Origin: Anaerolineae bacterium
GTDB lineage: Bacteria; Chloroflexota; Anaerolineae; Aggregatilineales; Phototrophicaceae
DNA length: 64,000 bases
Assembly: GCA_022841825.1 (NCBI GenBank)
Contig: JALHQT010000004.1
Location: forward strand, 186,001-250,000
Direction of reading: 5' to 3'
Of this stretch, positions 53,126 to 61,054 are shown piece after piece. How positions within the stretch are numbered: the first letter of the stretch is position 1; every line of letters starts with the position of its first letter. Position numbers and translations under genes: made by a program. Below the pieces are notes generated by a model, which searched no databases, was not told where the DNA came from, and saw nothing but the letters and a program-made list of their open reading frames with translations.

Positions 53126-53826
53126 TGCAGCAGTTTGACGGATTCCCCCCAGGCAAACCGCGCACGGTTGCGCTCCCTGCGCTGCTGTTCGTCGATCTGC
53201 TGCCCATGATCGACGATCTCGCGGAACTGAAAGTAACTCTGTTCGCTTTTTATGCCGTGCAGCAGCGCCAGGGCAAGTATCGTTACGTGCGTGAGGCGGA
53301 TTTTCGTGATAACACAGCCCTGATGGCGTCACTCACAGGGGTGGCGAATTCCTCGGCGGAGGAGTCCTTGCGTATGGCACTGGCGCGCGCGTGTGCACGG
53401 GGCACGCTCCTGTTCGCCGAAGTGCCGTTGAACGGCGCGCGTCAGGCGGTTTACTTCATCAATGCCGAGCCGGGGCGTGTCGCCATCAAGCAGATTGCCG
53501 CGGGCAAGTGGCGACATGGCGAGCAGCCGCAGACGGTCGAACTGATGCCGGAGCGTCCGAATATCTATCAGCTTTACGAAGAGAATATTGGCGCGCTTAC
53601 GGGGATCATCGCCGACCATCTGAAGGATGCCGAAGCGGACTATCCGCCCGGATGGGTCGAAGATGCCATTCGTCTGGCGGTCACGCACGAAAAGCGAAGC
53701 TGGCGCTACATCCAGGCGATTCTGGAGCGCTGGCGCAAGGAGGGTAAACGTGAAACCACTCAGAAGCCTGCTGCCGACGGACGGCGTGCCATCGCCGGAA
53801 ACCTGGAGGACTTCATCATCGAGTGA
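53125..53826 (+). CDS. DnaD-domain replication protein
   Basis: 233 residues. The C-terminal DnaD/DnaB-II domain (about 150-205) reads NIYQLYEENIGALTGIIADH, YPPGWVEDAIRLAVTHEKRS and WRYIQAILERWRKEGK, with the YxxxN-type motif region (family consensus YxxxIxxWxxxG). The N-terminal 140 residues are a helical, winged-helix-like part. DnaD-type proteins help load DnaB at origins or restart forks. It starts within the dnaB stop region (ATG at 53125, or GTG at 53122) and overlaps the loader gene by 77 bases. Confidence 0.9.
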   Translation: MQQFDGFPPGKPRTVALPALLFVDLLPMIDDLAELKVTLFAFYAVQQRQGKYRYVREADFRDNTALMASLTGVANSSAEESLRMALARACARGTLLFAEVPLNGARQAVYFINAEPGRVAIKQIAAGKWRHGEQPQTVELMPERPNIYQLYEENIGALTGIIADHLKDAEADYPPGWVEDAIRLAVTHEKRSWRYIQAILERWRKEGKRETTQKPAADGRRAIAGNLEDFIIE

Positions 53827-55132
53827 GGAGGCGGAAGACCCGAACGTTTGCAAGCTGTGCGGTGGGCAGCCTTTGTGTGGCGGTCTCGGCTATGTGCGCT
53901 ACGAACTGCCGGTCGATCATCCCGACTTCGGCAAGCTGTTTCGCTGTCCCAATCATCCGGGTAAGGCGAATGACGCGCGGTTGGAGCAGCTGCGCAAAAT
54001 GGGCAATCTCGGCGCGTTCGCCAACAAGTCATTTGCCAACTTCGAGATAGAAATTCCCTATCTGACCGTGCAGCAGAAACAATCGCTGCGCACCGCGCTG
54101 CAAGTGGCACAGCAGTATGCGCTGAACCCGGATGGCTGGCTCCTGCTGGAAGGGACGTATGGCTGTGGCAAGACGCATCTGGCAGCGGCGGTCGCCAACG
54201 CGCGCCTGGAACGCGACGAGAATGTCCTGTTTATCACCGCGCCCGACCTGCTCGATCATCTGCGTACCACGTACGGTCCGACCTCGGACATTGGCTATGA
54301 TGAGATGTTCGACCGGATGCGCAACGTGCGCCTGATGGTGTTGGATGATCTGGGTGTGGAAAACCCCAGTCCCTGGGCGCAGGAGAAACTCTTCCAGCTC
54401 CTCAACTATCGTTACAACAACCGCCTTGCGACGATCATCACGACCAACACCGATCTCGATCTGCTGGACCCCCGCATTCGCAGCCGCTTGCTCGACGAGA
54501 ATATGATCAACCGTGTGCGCATTGCCGCGCCGGATTTTCGGACGCCTGTGCAGAACAAGCAGGATCAGCTTTCGAGCCTGTTTCTTTACGGAGATCGCCG
54601 CTTTGACAGTTTCGATACCCATACCGGCTTGTCGCAGGACGAGCAGGCGAATCTGACGCGGGCAGCGCAGGCTGCCTATGAGTATGCGCAGCAGCCAAAC
54701 GGCTGGCTGGTGCTGATGAGCAAGTATGCCGCGAGCGGCAAGACGCACCTGGCGGCGGCAATCGCGAATTTCCGCCAGGAGCATGGCGATGAAGTCATCT
54801 TTGTGACCACGCCCGATCTGCTCGATTTCCTGCGCATGACCTTCAACCCAGGTTCGACGACCAGCTTCGACCGCCGATTCCAGACGGTACGTAATGCGCG
54901 ACTGCTGGTGTTGGACGATTTAGGGACGGAAAGTGCGAGCGCCTGGGCGCGCGAAAAGCTGTTCCAGCTCATCGACTATCGGTATGTCGCCCGGCTGCCG
55001 ACCGTCATCACGACCAGCAAGCAGCCCGACGAGATCGATGGGCGACTGTATAGTCGCATCGCAGACCAGCGCATCTGCACGATGCTGCGGATCACGTCTC
55101 CAGATTATCCGACTCGGCTTAAGCGGGCGTAA
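53750..55132 (+). CDS. DnaC/DnaI-like helicase loader with two tandem AAA+ ATPase domains
   Basis: 460 residues. A cysteine cluster at about 34-37 and later (CKLCGGQPLCGG ... FRCPNH) probably binds zinc. AAA+ domain 1 has Walker A GTYGCGKTH at about 135, Walker B LMVLDDLGVE, sensor IITTN and RIRSRLLD. Domain 2 is a clear duplicate, with Walker A degenerated to SKYAASGKTH at about 323, Walker B LLVLDDLGTE, VITTSKQ and LYSRIADQR. Both pair the P-loop with the DnaC-type TAPDLLDHLR / TTPDLLDFLR segment. I chose the GTG at 53750 because AAGGAGGG lies just upstream. Coupling to dnaB and dnaD supports a helicase-loading role. Confidence 0.9.
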   Translation: MKPLRSLLPTDGVPSPETWRTSSSSEEAEDPNVCKLCGGQPLCGGLGYVRYELPVDHPDFGKLFRCPNHPGKANDARLEQLRKMGNLGAFANKSFANFEIEIPYLTVQQKQSLRTALQVAQQYALNPDGWLLLEGTYGCGKTHLAAAVANARLERDENVLFITAPDLLDHLRTTYGPTSDIGYDEMFDRMRNVRLMVLDDLGVENPSPWAQEKLFQLLNYRYNNRLATIITTNTDLDLLDPRIRSRLLDENMINRVRIAAPDFRTPVQNKQDQLSSLFLYGDRRFDSFDTHTGLSQDEQANLTRAAQAAYEYAQQPNGWLVLMSKYAASGKTHLAAAIANFRQEHGDEVIFVTTPDLLDFLRMTFNPGSTTSFDRRFQTVRNARLLVLDDLGTESASAWAREKLFQLIDYRYVARLPTVITTSKQPDEIDGRLYSRIADQRICTMLRITSPDYPTRLKRA

Positions 55133-55133
55133 C

Positions 55134-56006
55134 ATGATCCTGCATCATTCTTCTGACACTCAGGCTGTGAGCGTCATCCAGTATCAGCGGCGCGACCGCA
55201 GTGCCGTGCGCGATCTCTTTCAGCAGCCCCATCATTTGCACAGCCAGTTGGATTGGTATGAAGCCGATCTGTGGCTCGAACAGTCATCGGCGCGCGCGTG
55301 GACGATCTGGCAGGGGCAGCGCCTGGCGGGCGTGGTCGGGATGAGCGAGACGCTGTCCGGCGCGGTTTGGCTGCGGTTGGCGCTCTTTCGGCTGGGGACT
55401 GACGTGACATCGCTCCTTCGCCATACATGGGGGATTATCACGCCTGTCCTGCGTGCCTCTGACGCGACACAGGTGGTCGTGCTGATTGGCGACGATTGGT
55501 GGCTGCTGCACTTTGCCGCGCTCGGTTTCACCGCCTTCGACGAAGTGGTCACGCTGCGCCGCGCCAGCATGAACCTGCCAGAGATTCAGCAGTCGCCGAT
55601 CCAGGTACGCGGCTTAACATCGCCGGACATGCCAACGGTCATGGAGATTGATCGCGAAGCATTTGTCTCACCCTGGCAAATGCCACCCTCGGACGTTCGT
55701 CAGGCGGAACGCATGTCTGCCAGTGCGATGGTGGCGGTGCTCGACGGGAGGCTGGTCGGATTTCAGTTCAGCACGTTCTACTTCGACGGCGCCCATCTGG
55801 CACGCCTTGCCGTGCATCCGGATGCGCAGGGGCGTGGGGTGGGTCACGCGCTGATGACGGATCTGATCCTGCGGATGGCACGGCGGAGCGTTTACATTAT
55901 CACCGTGAATACACAACTGACCAACACCAGTTCACAGCGCCTGTACCAGCGCTTTCGTTTTGCCCGGACTGGCTACGATTTGCCCGTTTGGAGCTTGACG
56001 ATTTAG
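55134..56006 (+). CDS. GNAT-family N-acetyltransferase
   Basis: 290 residues. The C-terminal half is a RimI-like GNAT: FVSPWQMPPSDVRQAERM, FDGAHLARLAVHPDAQGRGV, GHALMTDLILRMARRSVYII and LYQRFRFARTGYDLPVW. The N-terminal half (about 1-145) is a degenerate second GNAT-like fold, so it may be a two-domain GNAT. It acetylates an amine with acetyl-CoA; the substrate is unknown, and ribosomal protein or another protein N-terminus is possible. It begins one base after the helicase-loader stop codon and overlaps the convergent lipoprotein by 4 bases. Confidence 0.88.
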   Translation: MILHHSSDTQAVSVIQYQRRDRSAVRDLFQQPHHLHSQLDWYEADLWLEQSSARAWTIWQGQRLAGVVGMSETLSGAVWLRLALFRLGTDVTSLLRHTWGIITPVLRASDATQVVVLIGDDWWLLHFAALGFTAFDEVVTLRRASMNLPEIQQSPIQVRGLTSPDMPTVMEIDREAFVSPWQMPPSDVRQAERMSASAMVAVLDGRLVGFQFSTFYFDGAHLARLAVHPDAQGRGVGHALMTDLILRMARRSVYIITVNTQLTNTSSQRLYQRFRFARTGYDLPVWSLTI

Positions 56007-56440
56007 CCCCCAATGCTGCTGAAGGCATCGCTGTAGACGGCGGCTTCGTTGGGCAGCAGCCCGGCGTTGAGCTGGAGCAGGGCGTTCTGATGGACATAAA
56101 CGTAGATCACGGATCGTCGGTTGTCCGGATCGGCGCGCAGCGTGTTGATGTACTGCTCCCACGCCTGGAGATCCGCCGGTGTGCGGAAGATGACGATCTG
56201 CCCGCCTTCCGGCGCGATGCTGGGAATCTGGAAGACGACCCGTTCCGTGAAGGTATTCGGCGCGTCGCGCCCGACGATCATGTCGTTGACGGGGCTTTGC
56301 ACCGTCGCCCCTGCCGCGTTCAGCGCACCGACGACTTCGTGCGCGTTGAGCTGGTCGAAGGGAAGCACGGCAGGCTGCCCGCCGCAGGCAGTCAGCAAAG
56401 CGGTGATTGCGATGAACAGGGCGGCAAGGTATCGTTGCAT
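56003..56440 (-). CDS. Small lipoprotein of unknown function
   Basis: 145 residues. The signal peptide RYLAALFIAITALLTACGG (lipobox LTAC) precedes a mature part with a single alpha/beta domain (FDQLNAHEVVGALNAAGATV, GQIVIFRTPADLQAWEQYIN, VIYVYVHQNALLQLNAGLLP). No enzyme motif is visible. I chose the ATG at 56440, with GAGGG 10 bases upstream; longer versions run over the divergent promoter region. Likely a membrane-attached extracytoplasmic protein. Confidence 0.8.
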   Translation of the reverse strand: MQRYLAALFIAITALLTACGGQPAVLPFDQLNAHEVVGALNAAGATVQSPVNDMIVGRDAPNTFTERVVFQIPSIAPEGGQIVIFRTPADLQAWEQYINTLRADPDNRRSVIYVYVHQNALLQLNAGLLPNEAAVYSDAFSSIGG

Positions 56441-56594
56441 GATCGTTATCCCTCGCTGGAACGGGATGGTGTCTGTGCCTCCGTATTCTATGTGAGAATT
56501 GACTGTGTGACGAAAAACGTACGAAATTGTAGCCGCCGCGCCCCCGTAAGTGCTTTCCCGTAAGCAGCGAGGCTGGCAAATCGAGGATAACGTC

Positions 56595-57587
56595 ATGTCG
56601 TTTGTGTATCATGAAGAATCTGCCGATCTCGCGTTTCTCGATGGTAAGCAGGTCGGTTGCATCGGCTTTGGCAATATGGGGCGACCTTCGGCGTTGAACC
56701 TGCGCGACAGTGGTATCAAAGTGGTCGTCGCCGACCCCGACCTGCAAAAGTGCGAGCAGGCTGCGGCGGAGGGTTTTGCAATCGTGGACATCTCGACGGC
56801 GGTGCTGGAGAGCGATGTCCTGCTGCTTCTGCTGCGCGACGAAGCGATGTCGCAGCTCTATATGGATCATGTTTCGCCCAATTTACGCCGAGGACAAACG
56901 CTGATCTTCAGCAGTGCATACACCATAGCCTTTGGTTTCATCGAAGCACCGGCGTTTGTGGATGTCGGTCTGGTGGCTCCGCGTGCACTGGGGCGAGCGA
57001 TCCGAGAGGCATATACGCAAGGGACGGGCTTTCCCAGTTTCGTCGCGGTCGGGCAGGATGCCAGCCGTCAGGCTTGGTCTACCGTCCTGGCGATGGCGAA
57101 AGCCCTGGGAGCGCTGAAAGCAGGGGCAGTCGAAGTCCGTTTTGAGCAGGAGGCGGAGCTTGATTTGTTCTTGCAGCAGTCGCTCCTGCCGATCTTCCAT
57201 GAGTCGATCATCAAAGCGGCGGAGGTGCTCCTGCGCGCGGGGTATTCGCCCGAAGCGGTCTTCACGGAATTGTATCTCTCCGGCGAGTCAGCGGATTATC
57301 TGCGTCTTGCCTCGCGGCAGGGATTGCTGCAAACGCTCAAGCTGGCGTCGCTGGCATCGCAGTATGGCACACTGAGCCGGGGAGAACGTATCGACGATCT
57401 CAAACTGGAACGGACGATGGAAACTGCGCTGGACGAGATCCGCACCGGACGATTTGCCCAGGAATGGGCGCGCGAGTACGCCTCAGATTACCCGCGTCTG
57501 CGCCAGCTACTGAAGCAGCGCGAATCGCTGGACTTCTGGGAGCTGGAACAACAGACGCTGGAAATGCTGCGGCGCGATGCCATTTAG
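56595..57587 (+). CDS. Ketol-acid reductoisomerase-like protein, active site altered
   Basis: 330 residues, related to IlvC over most of its length. The N-terminal Rossmann domain VGCIGFGNMGRPSALNLRDS matches the KARI NADPH motif, and PNLRRGQTLIFSSAYTIAFG, VGLVAPRALGRAIREAYTQG and YGTLSRGERI match the rest. Metal and catalytic residues differ: AHGFNIHF is SSAYTIAF, and the DLFGEQ motif is DLFLQQ (the second ligand Glu is Gln). It is therefore probably not a working KARI and may bind NAD(P) for another reaction. The ATG has GAGG 8 bases upstream. Confidence 0.85.
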   Translation: MSFVYHEESADLAFLDGKQVGCIGFGNMGRPSALNLRDSGIKVVVADPDLQKCEQAAAEGFAIVDISTAVLESDVLLLLLRDEAMSQLYMDHVSPNLRRGQTLIFSSAYTIAFGFIEAPAFVDVGLVAPRALGRAIREAYTQGTGFPSFVAVGQDASRQAWSTVLAMAKALGALKAGAVEVRFEQEAELDLFLQQSLLPIFHESIIKAAEVLLRAGYSPEAVFTELYLSGESADYLRLASRQGLLQTLKLASLASQYGTLSRGERIDDLKLERTMETALDEIRTGRFAQEWAREYASDYPRLRQLLKQRESLDFWELEQQTLEMLRRDAI

Positions 57588-57612
57588 CTATGCACGACGA
57601 GGAGCCACTACG

Positions 57613-57882
57613 ATGAACACTTCGAGCGAAGCGATCAAGACCCTTCAGGAGGCGCACAGCAAAGTCGCCTCTGCCGCCGCCATTATTCAGGATTTGGTCG
57701 CTGCGCACGATTATCAGGACGTGGCGCTGCTGGTCGCCCATGCGGGTGCCAAACTGGTCGAAGCGGCGACTCATCTGATGCAATCCGATGACACGGCGGC
57801 GTTCACGGCGTTGGAAGACGCCGATGACCTGCTGGATGCCGTTTATGACATCATTGACGCCGATTTGGACGGCGAAGACTGA
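57613..57882 (+). CDS. Small acidic helical protein of unknown function
   Basis: 89 residues, almost fully helical and acidic (AIKTLQEAHSKVASAAAIIQ, QSDDTAAFTALEDADDLLDA, DIIDADLDGED). No known motif. The ATG has GAGGAG 9 bases upstream. It lies 25 bases after the KARI-like gene and is probably co-transcribed. Its last 40 bases overlap the convergent PIG-L gene, so one of the two 3' ends may be wrong. Confidence 0.65.
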   Translation: MNTSSEAIKTLQEAHSKVASAAAIIQDLVAAHDYQDVALLVAHAGAKLVEAATHLMQSDDTAAFTALEDADDLLDAVYDIIDADLDGED

Positions 57883-58673
57883 GACTCGTCCGTTGGCTGC
57901 TCTTCAGGGGTGGTCGTCGCGCCGATGGGCACGGGCGAGGGCGTTTCCTCGCGGATGAAGCGCAGCACGCGGAACGTCTCGGCATAGGGGACGCCCGCTT
58001 CTTTGCCTGCCTGCTCGTCCCAGCCGCGCACCATGTCTCCCACCGATGCAATTAACTGCGATTCATGCGCCAGCAGCGCCGCGACCTTACGGTCGATGAC
58101 ACTGCTGATGTCCACCGCCAGTGTTGGCTGATGGGCGAAGCTGATATAGAGTTCGCTGACATGGTGAGGCTCGTAGCCTTCTGCCAGCAGTTCCGGGAAG
58201 ATCGGGCGCGTTTCGGCGCTGGGAAAGACGGCGTACAGCGCCGCTTCGCCTGCCGCGCGGTGATCCGGGTGGTTGATATAGTCGAACTGTTCGTTCTTGA
58301 CCATGATCGTCGTCGGGTCCATCAGGATGACCCGATATGGCTTCAGCTCGCGGATCAGACGGGTGATGTCACGCCGCAGCTCCAGCGTCGGCTGCAACAT
58401 GCCATCCGGATAGCCGAGGAAGCGGACATCATGGACGCCGACCAGCACGGCGGCATTGATCTGCTCCTGGCGGCGGCGTTCGATCAGACTCTCGCGCGTC
58501 ACATTCGGGTCGTTGCTGCCTGCCGCGCCATCGGTGACGATGCAGTAGACGACGGTGTGCCCGGCGTCTGTCCAGACTGCCACTGATCCCCCGATTCCAA
58601 ACTCAATGTCGTCGGGATGGGCGACGACGACGAGGATGGTGCTGGGTGAGGCGAGTGGTTTTTCAAGCTCCAT
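57843..58673 (-). CDS. PIG-L/LmbE-family deacetylase
   Basis: 276 residues. The zinc motif VVVAHPDDIEFGIGG and the second His motif NHPDHRAAGEAALYAVFPSA are intact, so it is likely a metal-dependent deacetylase of an N-acetyl sugar (as MshB, BshB or LmbE). The substrate is unknown. A polar C-terminal tail follows. I chose the ATG at 58673, with GAAGGA upstream; a TTG at 58700 would overlap the upstream gene. It is 7 bases after the nucleotidyltransferase gene, suggesting joint action on an activated amino sugar. Confidence 0.93.
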   Translation of the reverse strand: MELEKPLASPSTILVVVAHPDDIEFGIGGSVAVWTDAGHTVVYCIVTDGAAGSNDPNVTRESLIERRRQEQINAAVLVGVHDVRFLGYPDGMLQPTLELRRDITRLIRELKPYRVILMDPTTIMVKNEQFDYINHPDHRAAGEAALYAVFPSAETRPIFPELLAEGYEPHHVSELYISFAHQPTLAVDISSVIDRKVAALLAHESQLIASVGDMVRGWDEQAGKEAGVPYAETFRVLRFIREETPSPVPIGATTTPEEQPTDESQSSPSKSASMMS

Positions 58674-58680
58674 GCGGTTG

Positions 58681-59979
58681 TTATCCTTCGTGCGGCTCAA
58701 CGATGACCAGTTCCTGCTTCACATAGACGCGCTGACCATTCAAAATATCACGTTCGACATGCGTGCCGGGTCCGACCTGCGCAAATTCACCGACTTTCAC
58801 GCCCGGCATCGTCATCACGTCCACTGCCAGGAACGCGCCCTGCCCGATGATTGCACCAAGTTTGGTACGCCCACTATCCAGTTTTTGCCCTTTGACACGG
58901 CTGGGGACGCTGCTTCGGTCGATGCGCAAGTTGGCGGTGGTGCAGCCGGCGCTGAAGTTGACATTCGCTGCGAAGACCGAGTCGAGGACGCGGCAGGCGT
59001 GCATGTCGCAATGATCCGAGACGTAGCTGCGGGCAACTTCGGTGGTGAAGCCGACATTACAGCGGGTGAGCACCATCGAGCTGCGGACGAGCGCGTTGTT
59101 GCCGACGATGGTATCGGCACCGATATAAGCGGGTCCCACGATAGCAGCGCCGGGGAAGATTTTGACACGCTCGCCGATGTAGACATCGCCCACCAGCGTC
59201 GCCGTCTTGGCGACGAAGGCGCTTTCCGCGACGTGCTGCCCCTGGATCTTCGAGAGGTAGTAGTCCATTACGTCGAGGACATGCCAGGGATATTTGAGCG
59301 CGTGCCACGCTCCACGATAGGGCACGACGCGGTAGACGCTCTCCTTCATGAGTTTGTCCATCGCGCGCTCGTAGTGGTCGTCGGTCGCGATTGTGCTGGC
59401 ATATTCAGCGCGCAGGGCGCTCATCAGGCGTCTCGCGTCGCTGTGCAGATGGGCGACGATGTTGACGAGGTTGCTCGGACGCTTGTCTGCGCCCGGCTTC
59501 TCGATCATGCCTGTAATGCGTCCGCTGGGGCTGACGATCAGGTAGCCACCAGGGAAGTAGTCCTCGCGCTCGTAACCCGCGATGCAGGTGACGCTTGGGT
59601 CGCCCTGCCAGGCGCGAAGAATGTCGCTATGCAGTGCCTCATCGACGACATCATGCACCTGCGTAATGAAAATCGGGAGGTCTGGGCGGCTGGGCAGGGC
59701 AGCTTCGGCGGCAAGGATGGCATCGCCCATGCCTTTGGGCTGCTCCTGGACGACGACGCGGATGTTGATCTGCGAAAGCTGCCCCGCGATGGCGGCGATG
59801 TCCGCCTTGTTTTCCGGATTGGCGACGATGACGATCTCCGTGAAGCCGAGCGCCTGATAGCGGCGAAGCTGGACGACGAGCAGCGGCTCGGTACCGAAGC
59901 GCAGGAGCGATTTTTCGCGCAGGGGCCACATGCGTGAGGACGCACCCCCCGCTAGGATGATCAGGATGGGTGTTTGCAA
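58681..59979 (-). CDS. Sugar nucleotidyltransferase with hexapeptide-repeat domain
   Basis: 432 residues. The N-terminal NTP-transferase domain has LAGGASSRMWPLREKSLLRF (the GGxGxR-type loop plus lysine) and EQPKGMGDAILAAEAALP. The C-terminal about 150 residues are left-handed beta-helix hexapeptide repeats (VGDVYIGERVKIFPGAAIVG, IVGNNALVRSSMVLTRCNVG, IIGQGAFLAVDVMTMPGVKV). It makes a nucleotide sugar such as UDP-, GDP- or dTDP-sugar, and the hexapeptide part may add an acyl group or serve structure, as in GlmU-like proteins. Exact substrate unknown. It heads an operon with the PIG-L gene. Confidence 0.9.
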   Translation of the reverse strand: MQTPILIILAGGASSRMWPLREKSLLRFGTEPLLVVQLRRYQALGFTEIVIVANPENKADIAAIAGQLSQINIRVVVQEQPKGMGDAILAAEAALPSRPDLPIFITQVHDVVDEALHSDILRAWQGDPSVTCIAGYEREDYFPGGYLIVSPSGRITGMIEKPGADKRPSNLVNIVAHLHSDARRLMSALRAEYASTIATDDHYERAMDKLMKESVYRVVPYRGAWHALKYPWHVLDVMDYYLSKIQGQHVAESAFVAKTATLVGDVYIGERVKIFPGAAIVGPAYIGADTIVGNNALVRSSMVLTRCNVGFTTEVARSYVSDHCDMHACRVLDSVFAANVNFSAGCTTANLRIDRSSVPSRVKGQKLDSGRTKLGAIIGQGAFLAVDVMTMPGVKVGEFAQVGPGTHVERDILNGQRVYVKQELVIVEPHEG

Positions 59980-60144
59980 GACACGCTACTCCAGTCTGGG
60001 ACGATGATGCGGAAAGTGTAGCGCAGTCTGAATAGTCTGACACTTATGGTTCCAATGGTCATACTTGGTCTTACAATCGGACTATTGGACTGCTAGAGTT
60101 GCCTTTAGATTGAGGCGACATTGTGGAGAAGGAATCCCAAATCT

Positions 60145-61050
60145 ATGAGCACGAATGGTCATCACACGAATGGCAGTGAGACGGGCACCTGGGGCGTCAA
60201 GGTCGGGCTTGCCCAGATGCTGAAGGGCGGCGTCATCATGGATGTCGTCACGCCGGAACACGCCAAGATCGCCGAAGACGCGGGCGCGTGCGCGGTGATG
60301 GCGCTCGAACGCATCCCGGCGGACATCCGCGCGCATGGCGGCGTGGCGCGCATGAGCGACCCGGACATGATCGAGGGCATCATGGCGGCGGTCACGATCC
60401 CCGTCATGGCGAAGGCGCGCATCGGGCATTTCGTCGAGGCGCAGATCCTGGAAGCGATTGGCATCGACTACATCGACGAGAGCGAAGTGCTGACGCCCGC
60501 CGACGAGGAGAACCACATCAACAAGCACAAGTTCAACGTGCCGTTTGTGTGCGGCTGCCGCAACCTGGGCGAGGCGCTTCGGCGCGTCAACGAAGGGGCG
60601 GCGATGATCCGCACCAAGGGCGAGGCGGGCACGGGCGATGTGGTCGAAGCGGTGCGCCACGCGCGCACGGTGATGGGCGAAATCCGCCGCCTGACGTCGA
60701 TGGACGAAGACGAGCTGTTCACCTACGCCAAGAACATTCAGGCTCCGTACGAGCTGGTTGCCCAGACGGCGAAGCTCGGTCGTTTGCCGGTCGTCAACTT
60801 CGCGGCGGGCGGCGTGGCGACCCCGGCGGACGCGGCGCTGATGATGCAGCTCGGCGTGGATGGCGTGTTCGTGGGCAGCGGCATCTTCAAGAGCGGCGAC
60901 CCGGCGAAGCGTGCCAAGGCGATTGTCGAGGCGGTCACGCACTACCAGAACCCCGAAGTGCTGGCGAATGTCAGCCGCGGGCTGGGCGAGGCGATGGTCG
61001 GCATCAGTGTAGGTCCTGACCAGGTGATCTTGGGGAAGCGCGGTTGGTAA
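60145..61050 (+). CDS. pdxS: Pyridoxal 5'-phosphate synthase subunit PdxS
   Basis: A 301-residue lyase that makes vitamin B6 (PLP) from ribose 5-phosphate, glyceraldehyde 3-phosphate and ammonia from Pdx[81 protein letters not shown] and the phosphate loop [11 protein letters not shown] are all intact, with the catalytic lysines in VMAKARIG and MIRTKGEAG. The ATG follows GGAGAAGG. The usual neighbour pdxT is absent; a recombinase gene ends 5 bases away. Confidence 0.97.
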   Translation: MSTNGHHTNGSETGTWGVKVGLAQMLKGGVIMDVVTPEHAKIAEDAGACAVMALERIPADIRAHGGVARMSDPDMIEGIMAAVTIPVMAKARIGHFVEAQILEAIGIDYIDESEVLTPADEENHINKHKFNVPFVCGCRNLGEALRRVNEGAAMIRTKGEAGTGDVVEAVRHARTVMGEIRRLTSMDEDELFTYAKNIQAPYELVAQTAKLGRLPVVNFAAGGVATPADAALMMQLGVDGVFVGSGIFKSGDPAKRAKAIVEAVTHYQNPEVLANVSRGLGEAMVGISVGPDQVILGKRGW

Positions 61051-61054
61051 AGCA

